A stretch of DNA of 64,000 nucleotides, taken from contig NW_005201338.1 of assembly GCF_000372725.1 (NCBI RefSeq), positions 304,484-368,483 of the forward strand, written 5' to 3'. Each line of letters begins with the position of its first letter. Within the stretch, counting starts at the first letter, position 1. The notes under the pieces are model-generated. The model did not search any database, had not been told where the DNA came from, and saw only the letters and a list, made by a program, of their open reading frames with translations. This DNA comes from Emiliania huxleyi CCMP1516 (taxonomy: Eukaryota; Haptophyta; Isochrysidales; Noelaerhabdaceae). Positions 32,358-41,547 of this stretch are shown here, in pieces. The translations under genes were made by a program, and so were the position numbers.

Positions 32358-32702
32358 CGAGCAGCAGGGAGCAAGACCGAGGCCCTCGCGCCTCGGTGTT
32401 CACAGCGGAGTGGCTGGGGCTTACCAGACAGGCCAACCTCTAGCCATGCGAACCAAAAAGACAAAAAATATACATCCAAAGGCGGGTGCTGTCGACTAAG
32501 GGACAATCTTGTCTTTCCACTTTCGGCCCGCAGCCGAACTTGTCATGGGACACCACGCTCGGAATCCAACAGCGTACTCCTTGGGTAATAATTAATTTTT
32601 TTTGAGCTAGCCTTCGATGTTATGAAAACCACGGCCGCCGACTTTTTTCTTTTTGGACTGGCCGGCCACTCATGGTGGTGAACTAGAACGCCACCCTTGA
32701 GG

Positions 32703-33830
32703 ATGCCATCCAACCTGCTCGACGGCGCCTCCTCCTCTTCCGACTCGGAGGAGGATGTCTCGCCCCCGCCTCGCCACTCTTTGCAGCACACTTTGCCCAC
32801 CAATCACTCCAATCAGCCTGGCGGGCCTCCGCCGCCGCCGCTGCGCCCGGCGGGCGCAGCGGCGTCACTACCGCTGCGAGTGCCGCCTCTCGCGAACATC
32901 GTCATCATGCCGGTTCGGCGTTATACGGCGACCGCCGACGGCGCCCGCTTCCTCGAGGGCGAGGGCGTTCTGCACCTCACGGGTGGTGTGCTGCGGCACG
33001 TCTGCTGCCCGTCCTCGTCGTACGACTCCACGCCGCGCCTCGGCCGCCTGCGCCAGGCGAGCGGCAAGGCAGAGAGCCCTCGCGAAGACGCCCCAGCGCC
33101 CCCCCCCCGCACCCTGCCGCGCGCGCGCGCAGTGCCCCTGCCGCGCCACCACAAGCGCCGGCGCCCGCGCACCTCCTTGCCGCAGCGGGTGATCATACAC
33201 GTACATGCATGTGCCCTCCCCCCAGACTCCGGACGCCACGCACCTCGACCTGCCGCCTCCTCGTCCGTCGCAGGTGAAGCGTGAGCTCGAGGAGCTGCTC
33301 GCGGGACGCGCCGCGGGCGCGGGGGACGGCGTCAGCTGCAACAACAACGGGAGCGACTGCTGCGACCCCGGAGACGGCGTCGGTGAGTGCAGCGCTTGCG
33401 GCGTCGGCTGCGCGGTCGCGGGTGGGGGCGCGGGCGGAGGCGCCGGCGGAGGCGCCGGCGGGGGCGCGGGCGGCGCGAGCAGCGGCGCGCTCGGCGGCGG
33501 CGGAGCCGACGCGGACGAGATGCCCGAGGTGTGGACGGTCGACGTGGGCGCGGGCGGCGTCTCGATTTGGCTTGTCCGCGCGCCCGACGAGCTTGCGTTT
33601 CGGCGCGCGCCGCCGTCGACCGAGCCGACGACGCTGCTCGTGCTCCCGGCGTCGACCGATTGCGAGCGCGACGCGGCGGCGCGCCTCGCCGCCACGCTCG
33701 GCGTCTGGTCGGACTCGGCTTCGCTCGAAGAAGACGCGCCGCGGCTGGCGCTTCTCGCGGCGACCGCGATCCTGCACTCGGGCGCGCTGACCGCGCGAGG
33801 CTTGCGAGGGCGCGCGACCCCCCCCATCGG
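32703..33830 (+). CDS. Spartin/senescence-domain protein, N-terminal exons
   Basis: ATG at 32703 starts MPSNLLDGASSSSDSEED. Exon 1 is modelled as 32703-33056, followed by a GC-AG intron (CGCCAG|GCGAGC to GTCGCAG) and exon 2 from 33274 (VKRELEELLAG). Exon 1 contains NIVIMPVRRYTATADGARF and EGEGVLHLTGGVLRHVC. Exon 2 has a Gly/Ala/Cys-rich insert, then WTVDVGAGGVSIWLV, TTLLVLPASTDCERDAA and LLAATAILHSGALTARGL. The last resembles the start of the senescence domain (PF06911), whose remainder appears at 34482-35457, so I believe both belong to one gene. The donor of the last exon before the interruption is unclear. Plant ERD7 and animal spartin proteins of this class bind lipid droplets or membranes. 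Confidence 0.5.
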
Positions 33831-33924
33831 CTCCTTTTGCGACCATCGGCCAGATTACGGACGATTGGCGGGCCGTTCCTCTCGCGTGCCGCGCCACGGC
33901 CCGCTCCCGCTCCCGGTATCAGCC

Positions 33925-34381
33925 ATGAAGACGGATACCTCCGACCCGGCAAAGCTGCAGGCCAGAATTAAGGAGTTGGAAGCCCAAGTGAAGGAGCTCG
34001 AGAAGGGCCGCATGAGCTTCGAGCCAGGCATGCTCGCTCTCTCGCGCATGTCAACCTACGATGCACGCATGTGCGCGCTGCATGCGCACACACACACATA
34101 CAATGCAGATCGCAGCGCGCGCTCAATGGACCCGCTTGCCCATCACCTGTTCCCTCGTTCGCCTCCAGTCGGCTCCTCCCGCAGCACCAGCACCGAGACT
34201 GCATCACCGCCAAATTGCCTGGTCCGCAGGTCACAGCGGAAGAGCGCTGTCGATGGCGTCCCACATGTGGCCCTACGTCCACCAACGCCGCCTGTATGTC
34301 CCTGATCACCACGATGGTCGGCTCGGGCGTGCTCGGCTTCCCGGCCCTCTTTGCCAAGGGGGGCTGGTGTATCACGGGCCC
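33925..34381 (+). CDS. Amino acid/auxin permease (AAAP) transporter, 5' fragment
   Basis: ATG at 33925 opens MKTDTSDPAKLQARIKELEA, a short coiled-coil-like cytosolic N terminus. A second exon after an acceptor near 34228 encodes NAACMSLITTMVGSGVLGFP followed by ALFAKGGW, the typical first transmembrane helix of AAAP (Aa_trans) permeases, and is cut by the gap. The donor between them is not resolved. Because it sits between two halves of a spartin-like gene and touches an assembly gap, the rest of the transporter is missing here. It may be a mis-scaffolded piece. Confidence 0.5.
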
Positions 34382-34481
34382 NNNNNNNNNNNNNNNNNNN
34401 NNNNNNNNNNNNNNNNNNNNNNNNNNNNNNNNNNNNNNNNNNNNNNNNNNNNNNNNNNNNNNNNNNNNNNNNNNNNNNNNN
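34382..34481. other. Assembly gap (100 N)
   Basis: One hundred N between the transporter fragment and the senescence-domain exons. Confidence 0.98.
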
Positions 34482-35457
34482 GCTCCCTCGAGGCGGCCAT
34501 CAAGGGGGTCTCGACGGTCCCCCGGGCGGTGAAGACCCGAGGGCCCCTCCAGATTGCGCGCGCCCTTTTCTCACCGTGGGCACCCCCCCCCCCCCTCCCC
34601 CGATCCCAACCCTCCACCGCCAACCCCTCACCCTCCCACCCCTTCCCACCCCTTCCCACCCCTTCCCACCCCCGCGCTCCCCACCCCTCCCTCTTCCAAC
34701 CCCAACGAGCGGCGCCCTCCCCCCCCCCCACCCCCCCCCTCTCCTCAGGGAATCACCGCCAACGTCTCGCTCGGCGTCGGCGTCGCAGCCTCGCGCGCAG
34801 GGGCCGCCGCCGCCGAACGGCTCGGCCACAACTTTGAGGGCACGCAGACGCGACTGGGCGCGGCGATCCGCGCCATCGGCGCGCGCTTCCCCTTCCTTTC
34901 CCCCCTCACCGCCGTCCCCACCCCCTTCCGGCCCGCCCCCTGCCCCATCGCCCTCCTGCCCACGCTGCCTGAGCCGTCGCATGCCGCCCCTGCAGGGGGC
35001 GCCTCTGTCGCAGCCACGCGCGAGGTGTTTGACGCGCTCGGCCAGTCGGGCTCGCAGGTCCGCCTCACCCCCCCCGATGGTAGGACGAGATAGCAGCCGC
35101 GCTTGAGGCGCCGCGAGCCCGACTGTGCAGGTCTGCTCGTCGACGGCGGCTGTCGCCTCTGGCGCTGTCAGCCACCGGTTCGGAGAGGACGCCGGACGGG
35201 TCACCTCCTCGGCCTTGTGCGCCGTCGGCTCCACCGTCGGCGCGGTGCACAACGTGGCTTCGCTCGGCCGGCGCGGCCTCGTGACCAACGTCACAAAGTG
35301 CGCCGCCACCGGCGTCGCAAAGACGGTGGCGGCGGACGACGCGTGGGAGGAGTGGCCGGCACGGCGGCCGGTGCCGATGCTGCTCTCGAACCACAGCGAA
35401 GGCGACTTCCTGCTCGTCTCCTCCGCCGCGCGCCCTCCCTCGCGGCATACGGCGTGA
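34482..35457 (+). CDS. Spartin/senescence-domain protein, C-terminal exons
   Basis: Exons after the gap: a piece from 34482 (SLEAAIKGVSTVPRA), then 34749-34878 (GITANVSLGVGVAASRAG), 34996-35057 (ATREVFDALGQSGSQ) and 35131-35457 ending in a stop. Phases agree; the intron after 34878 reads as GC-AG (ATCG|GCGCGC). The last exon holds VSHRFGEDAGRVTSSAL and VGAVHNVASLGRRGLV, close in pattern to the end of the PF06911 domain of spartin and plant ERD7/EARLY-RESPONSIVE proteins (Tyr/Phe-Gly..Ala-Gly, then a hydrophobic helix). Such proteins associate with lipid droplets, endosomes or stress-remodelled membranes. The long C-rich intron between 34570 and 34748 is low complexity. Confidence 0.6.
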
Positions 35458-35540
35458 CGATGCTTTGCGCTGGTCGCCGGCCGCAGCAGAGTGCGTGGAT
35501 AGCCACGACGGCGGCTGGCAACTCGAGCGAGCGCCGAGGC

Positions 35541-35767
35541 GCGGTGTACCAGTTGCGGACTTGTGTCGCCGAGGTGGTCCCCTGGGAGGGGAGATACGAC
35601 GAGAGAGGGGTAGCCAAGTTAGTGGACGAAGTGGAAGCTTGCGTGTCGGTCCTCGTTGAAGTCTTGAGAGTTGTATGAGTCGGTCTGTCTTTCTGTGCGC
35701 CCGTTCTGATCCCAGGAGCTCTGTGTCTCTGTCGATCTCTGTGAGCCTTTCTTTTTCCAGCCGCCTC
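35541..35767 (+). repeat. Dispersed repeat family D, copy 1
   Basis: About 225 bp almost identical to 45455-45677 in the same orientation, running from gcggtgtaccagttgcggac to cctttctttttccagccgcc. The copies are nearly 10 kb apart with unrelated genes between, so they are not an LTR pair of one element, but could be solo LTRs or another dispersed family. Confidence 0.85.
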
Positions 35768-36068
35768 TATCGCAGCGCACTCGCCATCCATCTATGAGCC
35801 TATATTATAGACAGCTCTAGCCCTGAAGCCGTACATGTACTACCCGACCATTCGATGTTGTGCGTGGGAAGACAAAGAAATCAGTTCCCGTCAGCGGGAC
35901 ACAGTGAGGGGTCGCAGTGTTTGTTGGCCACCATCCCGGATCCCGCCCATTATGCTCACAACGTGTGTGCATGCACATACATGCACATGCACATGCACAT
36001 GCTACATGCTTTGTCCTAGCATACTCTGATTTCAGCCCCGCCGGATGACATGAGTGCAAGCTATAGCG

Positions 36069-37823
36069 TCAGAGCGCGGGGAGTCGTGTCTGATAAAGCT
36101 GCCGAGAGGCTACGTGGGCAATGAGGACGGCCGCAAAGAAGGGAAGGGCGCCGTTAAGAATCGCAAAGGCAGGCATCCGCTCGTCGCCCATTCGGACGCG
36201 GAAGATCGAGTCGCCGCACGTAGCTGCGCAGACAGAGTAGGCCGCTGCGCGTAGCTTACATTTGCAAGAGAGAGTGGAGGGCGAGAAGGCTCCGAAGGTG
36301 GCGCCGCCCGCTACAAAGAGCGCGACCATGCCAAGCCTTGCGTCCTCCAGCTTGTCGAGCTCATCAATCAGCGCTGCCGGCGAGCGGACGAGGACGTCGA
36401 CGACACGCAGCGTCGGGGCACTCACGACCAGCAGCATCACCGCGCGCGCGACAATGCGAGGCGAGGCTTGTGCCATGTAGGCGACGTCAATCACGGCCAG
36501 CCCCGCGGCCGCGAACAGGATGAGCGGGACGGTGTAGAGCTCGGCCAGGAAGGCGACGCACACCACCACGACGGCGAGCGTGACCTGGATCGGTGCTATC
36601 ACGCCCTGGTGCGCCGCGAAGAGCAGCGGCGCCGGCGTGGCCGGTGGCGAGGGCGGCACGGAGGCGGAGGGGTCGCTCATCAGCGCCATCAATTCGTCGC
36701 CAGAGAAGACGTCCACGGCGACTTGCGCTAGATGTACGTGAGGCGCCGCGCCCTCGAAATCACCTCCGCCGCCGGCCTGCTCTTGACGGTGCTCGAGGAG
36801 CGGCAAGGGCAGCGGGGAGCCAGCCTGCAGCTCGCCCGGCGTGTTCATCGGCGCCGTCTCCGTGCTCGAGGCGAGCCGTGCCACGCCCTCACTCCGCATG
36901 AGGGGCACGAGGGTGCGGTTGGAGACCTTAAACTTGACGAAGAGTGCGCCGCCCTCGCCCTCGTGCAGATACTCGTCTGGGACCGGCGAGGTCGAGACGG
37001 AGGGCGCGATCTCGACCTGCTTTTGCTCGCAGAGGAGGGACGGCTTGCGGGCAGGAAGGCTGTTCAGCCAGGCCGGGTGCTCCTTCCTGCGTGGGTTGGG
37101 GGAGGGTGTGTGTGGGGGGGGGGGGGGTGAAATGCGGGCGCCACACCGCTGTACCTGCAATGGGAACGCACGCTATCGGTCGACGCGTAGTCCTTGCCGC
37201 ACCCGACGAAGCGGCAGACGAACCGAGAGACATAGCGCGGCGCCTACTTGCAGAGGAGCGCGACTGTCCAGTGCAGCCACTCTCGGCGCGAGAACTGGCC
37301 CCATGCTATCCGCGAACGCCGAGCCCACCCCCGAACCCGTTGGCCCAATCAACGCCGCCGGATCCGCCGCCGCCGCCGCCGGATCCGCCTCCGCAGCTGC
37401 GGAATGCGGCAGAGGCGGGCCGACGCCCGCAAAAACGGCGGAGCTCTGCTCGCCCTCCTCGACGAGTTGGCTCAAGAGCTGTAGGTCCACGAGTACCTCC
37501 TCTTGCCCCTCCCGCTCTCGCTTGCGAGCAGTTGGTTCGGCGGCGGCGGCATCGGCGGCATCGGCGGCATCGGCGGCATCGGCGGCGGGCGGCGGCGGCG
37601 GCGGCGCCAGTGCCAGGATCGCCATTGGCGCTCCGACGTGTTTTTTCATGTTGGACCGCTTGGTGTTGTTGGCGAGGCGAAAGGCCTTGCCATGAAACGC
37701 GCCCTCGCACACGCTCCACACGCCGCTCGTCTTGACCATGCGCAGGCTGTCCGCCGTGTCTTGGTTCAGCATTCGGACGCGGTCGCACGGGATAGCGAGC
37801 TCAGCTCGGCAGCGGCTGCACAT
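36069..37823 (-). CDS. C2H2 zinc-finger protein with multipass membrane domain
   Basis: Exons: 37823-37329, 37243-37155, 37086-36069, giving 533 residues. Junctions keep phase: GGG|GTGGGC to AGTAG for intron 1, and C AG|GTACAG to ACGCAG for intron 2. Exon 1 starts MCSRCRAELAIPCDRVR and has an Ala/Asp-rich linker. The exon 2/3 junction creates a C2H2 finger, FVCRFVGCGKDYASTDSVRS followed by HCRKEH (C-x4-C-x12-H-x4-H). Exon 3 has an acidic middle and then several hydrophobic segments (about residues 350-530), for example IQVTLAVVVVCVAFLAELYT and LILFAAAGLAVIDVAYM. I read this as a possible membrane-tethered DNA- or RNA-binding regulator. The membrane part matches no family I know. The first intron is the least certain part of the model. 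Confidence 0.6.
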
Positions 37824-38156
37824 CTAAAGAGAAAAAGAGACGGCTGAGGCGAGGCGTGGAGTGGGTATGCAGCGACCGCATGGGAGCGCTGTTGCCTTGC
37901 TCGCAAGATGCCCCGCTACTTGAGACGCAGCGTGGGGCGTCGAGGCGTCCACCGCCGAGGTGACCGGCGCTGCGCAGCGCGACCGCGTCCCCGAGAGCTC
38001 AGCGCCCCAGCAAACACGAGTGTCTTCCATTGGCGTGCGTCTTTGACGAAGAGCGCATCAGCGTCTCTGGTGGAAAAGAATTCTTGAAAATCCAAGCCTC
38101 TCTCACAGCACACTGGCACGACAAGGGCGCGGACTGGCGCGGACTGGCACACACAC

Positions 38157-38296
38157 CGGCTCACCACCGGAGCCGCCTAAGCGACTCCGTTAAGAACGGC
38201 AATGCACTCCGCACCATGCACAATGCCGCTCTCCCCGCACGCTAGCTCGTTCACCGTCTGCCACGCCACGGCGGTGTGGAGGACGACAGACAAGCT
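38157..38296 (+). repeat. Dispersed repeat family C, copy 2
   Basis: Direct copy of 6162-6312 with small indels. It ends about 100 bp before the ORF at 38395. Confidence 0.75.
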
Positions 38297-38394
38297 TACG
38301 TACGAGGTAGGCTTGGCTGCAAAGGGGATATTACCAATAACCAAGGCCTCGCGTGTGACTTTGCACGTAACCTAGCCAAGCACGGGATAGCGAC

Positions 38395-38925
38395 ATGGTC
38401 GGACGTGTCAGAATGGGGGTATGGGGCACCGGGGAAGTGTTGACGTGGCCGCAAGTGAAGCGAGTCTATGGCCTCAAAGACAGCACGACGGAACATAGCG
38501 AATACAAGAGGCTGGCGGAGCAGCTGGAGCGACCAGAGTGGGCACAGCTGCGACAATACTGGAAGTGGGCGGTTATAGAAGAGCGCGCACACGGACAGAA
38601 GATGGGACGGAGGGCGCCCGATAGGGTGCTGAAGGTGAAGGCGGCAAGGAAGGCGCCGACCTGCTATGGGGGAGGCATGGGGGAGGACGAACACGGATGG
38701 GAGTACCTCTGCGAATGGGAAGGCGAGCGGAGCGACAGTTGGGTGTGGCACGATAAGATGGAGAGCGTAGGATTTGTCGGTAATCTCGCTAACACATGGG
38801 AGCGGGAGCTAATGCACGCGCAAGGCGTGAGACGGCAAGCGGCGTCCTTCCGAGAGCGGCTAGAACACCGCAGAAGACTAGGTAGTTCGGGGCCGGAGGC
38901 AGAGCGCAAGCGGACAGAGCACTAG
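38395..38925 (+). CDS. Unrecognised ORF with chromodomain-like segment
   Basis: ATG at 38395, 176 residues, single exon with lower GC than the surrounding genes. It begins MVGRVRMGVWGTGEVLTWPQ and has LTWPQVKRVYGL and EWAQLRQYWKWAVIEE. The segment WEYLCEWEGERSDSWVWHDK recalls the core of a chromodomain (YLVKWKG..STWEP), which often ends retroelement integrases, but the match is weak. It sits next to dispersed repeat C. It could be an orphan gene or the tail of a decayed mobile element. Confidence 0.4.
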   Translation: MVGRVRMGVWGTGEVLTWPQVKRVYGLKDSTTEHSEYKRLAEQLERPEWAQLRQYWKWAVIEERAHGQKMGRRAPDRVLKVKAARKAPTCYGGGMGEDEHGWEYLCEWEGERSDSWVWHDKMESVGFVGNLANTWERELMHAQGVRRQAASFRERLEHRRRLGSSGPEAERKRTEH

Positions 38926-39239
38926 AGACGTGCAATGGAAAGAGTAATGCTCCGTCGTGGAGCGACGTGCTCGATCGATTCATTGAATACAGCAGGGAGG
39001 CAAACGGGGTGTGCACGAGCGGACCCAACATGACAGAACACACGTTCGAAGAAGGGCGAACCAGGAGACGGACATCCGAGTGGAGAGGAAGGCCAGGACG
39101 CTCTACCTCGGAGGGAAGAAACCGGCGCTCCTCGCGCGTCATCATTCTCTGTTCCTAATAGACTCTCACAAACAAGCGGCGACGCAGCAATGCAGCAGAC
39201 CGAGAGGGCACAGACTCGACGGGAGATAGCTCCTGCCTC

Positions 39240-39261
39240 GCTCTCTCTCTCTCTCTCTCTC
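39240..39261. repeat. (CT)n microsatellite
   Basis: About 11 CT units directly abutting the stop codon of the minus-strand reading frame that ends at 39260. Confidence 0.9.
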
Positions 39262-39672
39262 ACCATGTACGCGTCGACGAGTCCCACGGGTCGGCGTGGA
39301 GCTTGCGGTTGCGCTCGTTCTTGTACGCGTTGAACGCGCCCTTCTTGAAGCGCGCCTCTCCGCCGTTGTCGAGCTGCACCGCGGTCTCGTTCTCGAGCAC
39401 GTCCGTGTCCTCAAAGTCGCCCGCGCGGTTGGCCTGGTCCTTGACAGACGTGTCGAAGGTCGCGTTGTAGACCTGCTGGTCGATATGGTCCACGGCTCGC
39501 GCGTGATCGGCTTGATCGCCTTCAGGTACGCGGGCGGGTTCTTGTGCGGCGACGGGTCCCAGTTCGCCTCCAGGTACCGCTCCTCCTCGAACGAGCCCTT
39601 GCCCCAGCCGACGCCCATCCGCAGCAGCTCCTGCTCGACCTCCTCCTCGTCCGTCGAGAACTTGGTCGGGTC
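39260..39672 (-). pseudogene. Unknown gene, terminal exon with a frameshift
   Basis: A clear splice acceptor (ttttcag) precedes 39672, where the minus strand reads DPTKFSTDEEEVEQELL, then GWGKGSFEEERYLEANW and PAYLKAIKPITREPW. Near 39495 the protein-like reading moves to another frame, which continues QQVYNATFDTSVKDQANR and KKGAFNAYKNERNRKLHADP to a stop at 39260. No GT/GC-AG pair explains the shift, so one inserted or deleted base, real or from assembly, is likely. Both halves are acidic, charged and well conserved in style. The family is not recognised. Upstream exons were not found before the neighbouring 404-residue gene. Confidence 0.45.
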
Positions 39673-39776
39673 CTGAAAACAACTTTCGATGAAACTTATA
39701 CACTTATGAAACGGGGCATGATGTGCCTGTAAAAGCGGCGCACTCACACTAGCAAAACACCTCTCTCCACAGTACC

Positions 39777-40991
39777 TCAATTCAGTTCAAGGCGTTCAAG
39801 GCGCGTCAATTCGGAGTCCTCGGTCGCATCATTTGCTGGTGCTGGTGCTGGTGGTGCTGCTGCTGCCGCCGACGCTTCCTCCTTGAAGTCTCCCTTGGCG
39901 GGAGGCGGCTTGCCGGTGAACTTGTCGTGCGTGATGATGCGCGCATTCGGCTGCGTGCCGAGCGGATTGGGCGTCGAGTGCGCGGCGAACCATGCGCCGA
40001 CGCGCCCGGTGACAAGCCGGAAGTAGCATCGGTGCTGTCCCTTCTCGAGCGGCCGCGACTCGTGCGGCGTGTGGTCGGTCATCCAGAAGAGCTGCTCGGC
40101 CTGCAGGCTGATCGGCCAAAGAACGCGTTGCACGCCGCCTTCAATCAGGTGCGCCGAGCCGATGGTGTCGCCTGCGCCATCCTCATAGCGCGCTTTGGCG
40201 GACAACGGCATAATCTCGTTCAGAATGGGCCGCAGGTGCTCAACATCGCCACCCGCGCCCACGAGGATCTCGGGGACGCGGCAATTGTAGACGTGCGTAG
40301 AGTCGTCCACATCCGACGCCATGAATATGCCTCCGGTGAACTCGCCATGCAGCGCGTCTCCGTAGCCCCAAGGCTCCCAGACCCGTTCGCGCACGCATTC
40401 TTGCTTGCCAGCCTCGAACGGCAGGTACGCGAATCCCTCAGTGTGAAGGCCCGAGCGGCGCTGCGACTCGCCCTCGTTGACGACGCTCTCCTGCACCGTC
40501 AGGTAGGCGATGCGCATGTCCTCTGGCATTGGCGTGGCCTGAGCTTTCGCCTGCCCAACGCTGTACTTTGGCTTCCGTTGCTCATCCCTGCAGCCTCTCA
40601 GGTTGTTGCGGCAGACTTTGATCATGTAGCCATAGTCCTTTTGCAAGTCGGCGGGCAGAGTCGAGAGGTCGTCGAGACGAAAGGGCATCATGTTCACGTT
40701 GCGGCCTTTGGGCGTCGGGAAGCTGACGTCGTCCACGTGCGCGAATGCAACGCATTCCTTGTCCGCGCGAAGCGCGTCGAGCGCCCGCTCGCGCTCCACG
40801 AGCACCCAGATGGCCTCGAGCACGTCCACGTGGCCCGCGAGCTTGCAGAGCGGGCTGCCCTCGTCGCGCGTGCCAAGCAGCACGGTGCAAAGCGTCGCGT
40901 CGAGGGGACGACGAGTCGCGGCGGCGGGTGGTGTGGGCGACGACGGCGATGCTGTCGGCGGCGACGACGACGATGACGCGGAGGAAGCCAT
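39777..40991 (-). CDS. Unrecognised 404-residue protein
   Basis: ATG at 40991, single exon. A Ser/Pro/Ala-rich N terminus (1-33) could be a targeting peptide; the C terminus (from about 350) is Ala/Pro-rich. The core includes TLCTVLLGTRDEGSPLCKLA, RNVNMMPFRLDDLSTLP, HTEGFAYLPFE, EFTGGIFMASDVDD, MTDHTPHESRPLEKGQHR and HSTPNPLGTQPNARIITHDK. The spaced His/Asp residues and basic RxYFR motif are reminiscent of double-stranded beta-helix oxygenases, but the motif spacing is not diagnostic and I do not assign a function. The start lies only 111 bp from the divergent SQD2 start, so the two may share a promoter. Confidence 0.65.
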   Translation of the reverse strand: MASSASSSSSPPTASPSSPTPPAAATRRPLDATLCTVLLGTRDEGSPLCKLAGHVDVLEAIWVLVERERALDALRADKECVAFAHVDDVSFPTPKGRNVNMMPFRLDDLSTLPADLQKDYGYMIKVCRNNLRGCRDEQRKPKYSVGQAKAQATPMPEDMRIAYLTVQESVVNEGESQRRSGLHTEGFAYLPFEAGKQECVRERVWEPWGYGDALHGEFTGGIFMASDVDDSTHVYNCRVPEILVGAGGDVEHLRPILNEIMPLSAKARYEDGAGDTIGSAHLIEGGVQRVLWPISLQAEQLFWMTDHTPHESRPLEKGQHRCYFRLVTGRVGAWFAAHSTPNPLGTQPNARIITHDKFTGKPPPAKGDFKEEASAAAAAPPAPAPANDATEDSELTRLERLELN

Positions 40992-41102
40992 CCCGGCGGG
41001 GATGGTGTTGCGCGGCGTCGCCTCCGTCCGTCCTCGCGGACGCTGACCGACTCCTCACATAACACGAACCCCCGACCACGCACCTGGGGCGCGGTCGGCT
41101 CT
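40992..41102. promoter_or_regulatory. Putative bidirectional promoter
   Basis: Only 111 bp separate the divergent start codons at 40991(-) and 41103(+). Unless either gene has an upstream exon, both must be driven from this short GC-rich stretch. No TATA-like box was seen. Confidence 0.45.
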
Positions 41103-41481
41103 ATGCTGTTCGTGGCGCTCCTGCACCTGGCGACGCCGCTCGAGCCACCACAAGTGCCGCGTCTCAACCTCTACCCGCCCCGCCGAGTTGCGCTGCTCGT
41201 GGAGCCCACACCATTCACGCACATCAGCGGCTACTCCAATCGCTTCAAGGAGATGCTCCGCTTCCTGGTCGCTGCTGGCGACGAGGTGCACAGGCTGGTG
41301 GTGCGCTGTCGCCCGACCACACCGAACCGCCTCCACCTCGCCTGGAATAGGTGACTGTGATCACGCCGGACGACACACCGGAGCGGCCGCGCTCTTTCCT
41401 CGGCGTACCGATCACCTACCTGCCCGGCTTCCGCCTTCTTTTCTACAAGCAGGCGACACTGCACTCGCGCCACCGCCGCTG

Positions 41482-41547
<66 letters not shown>

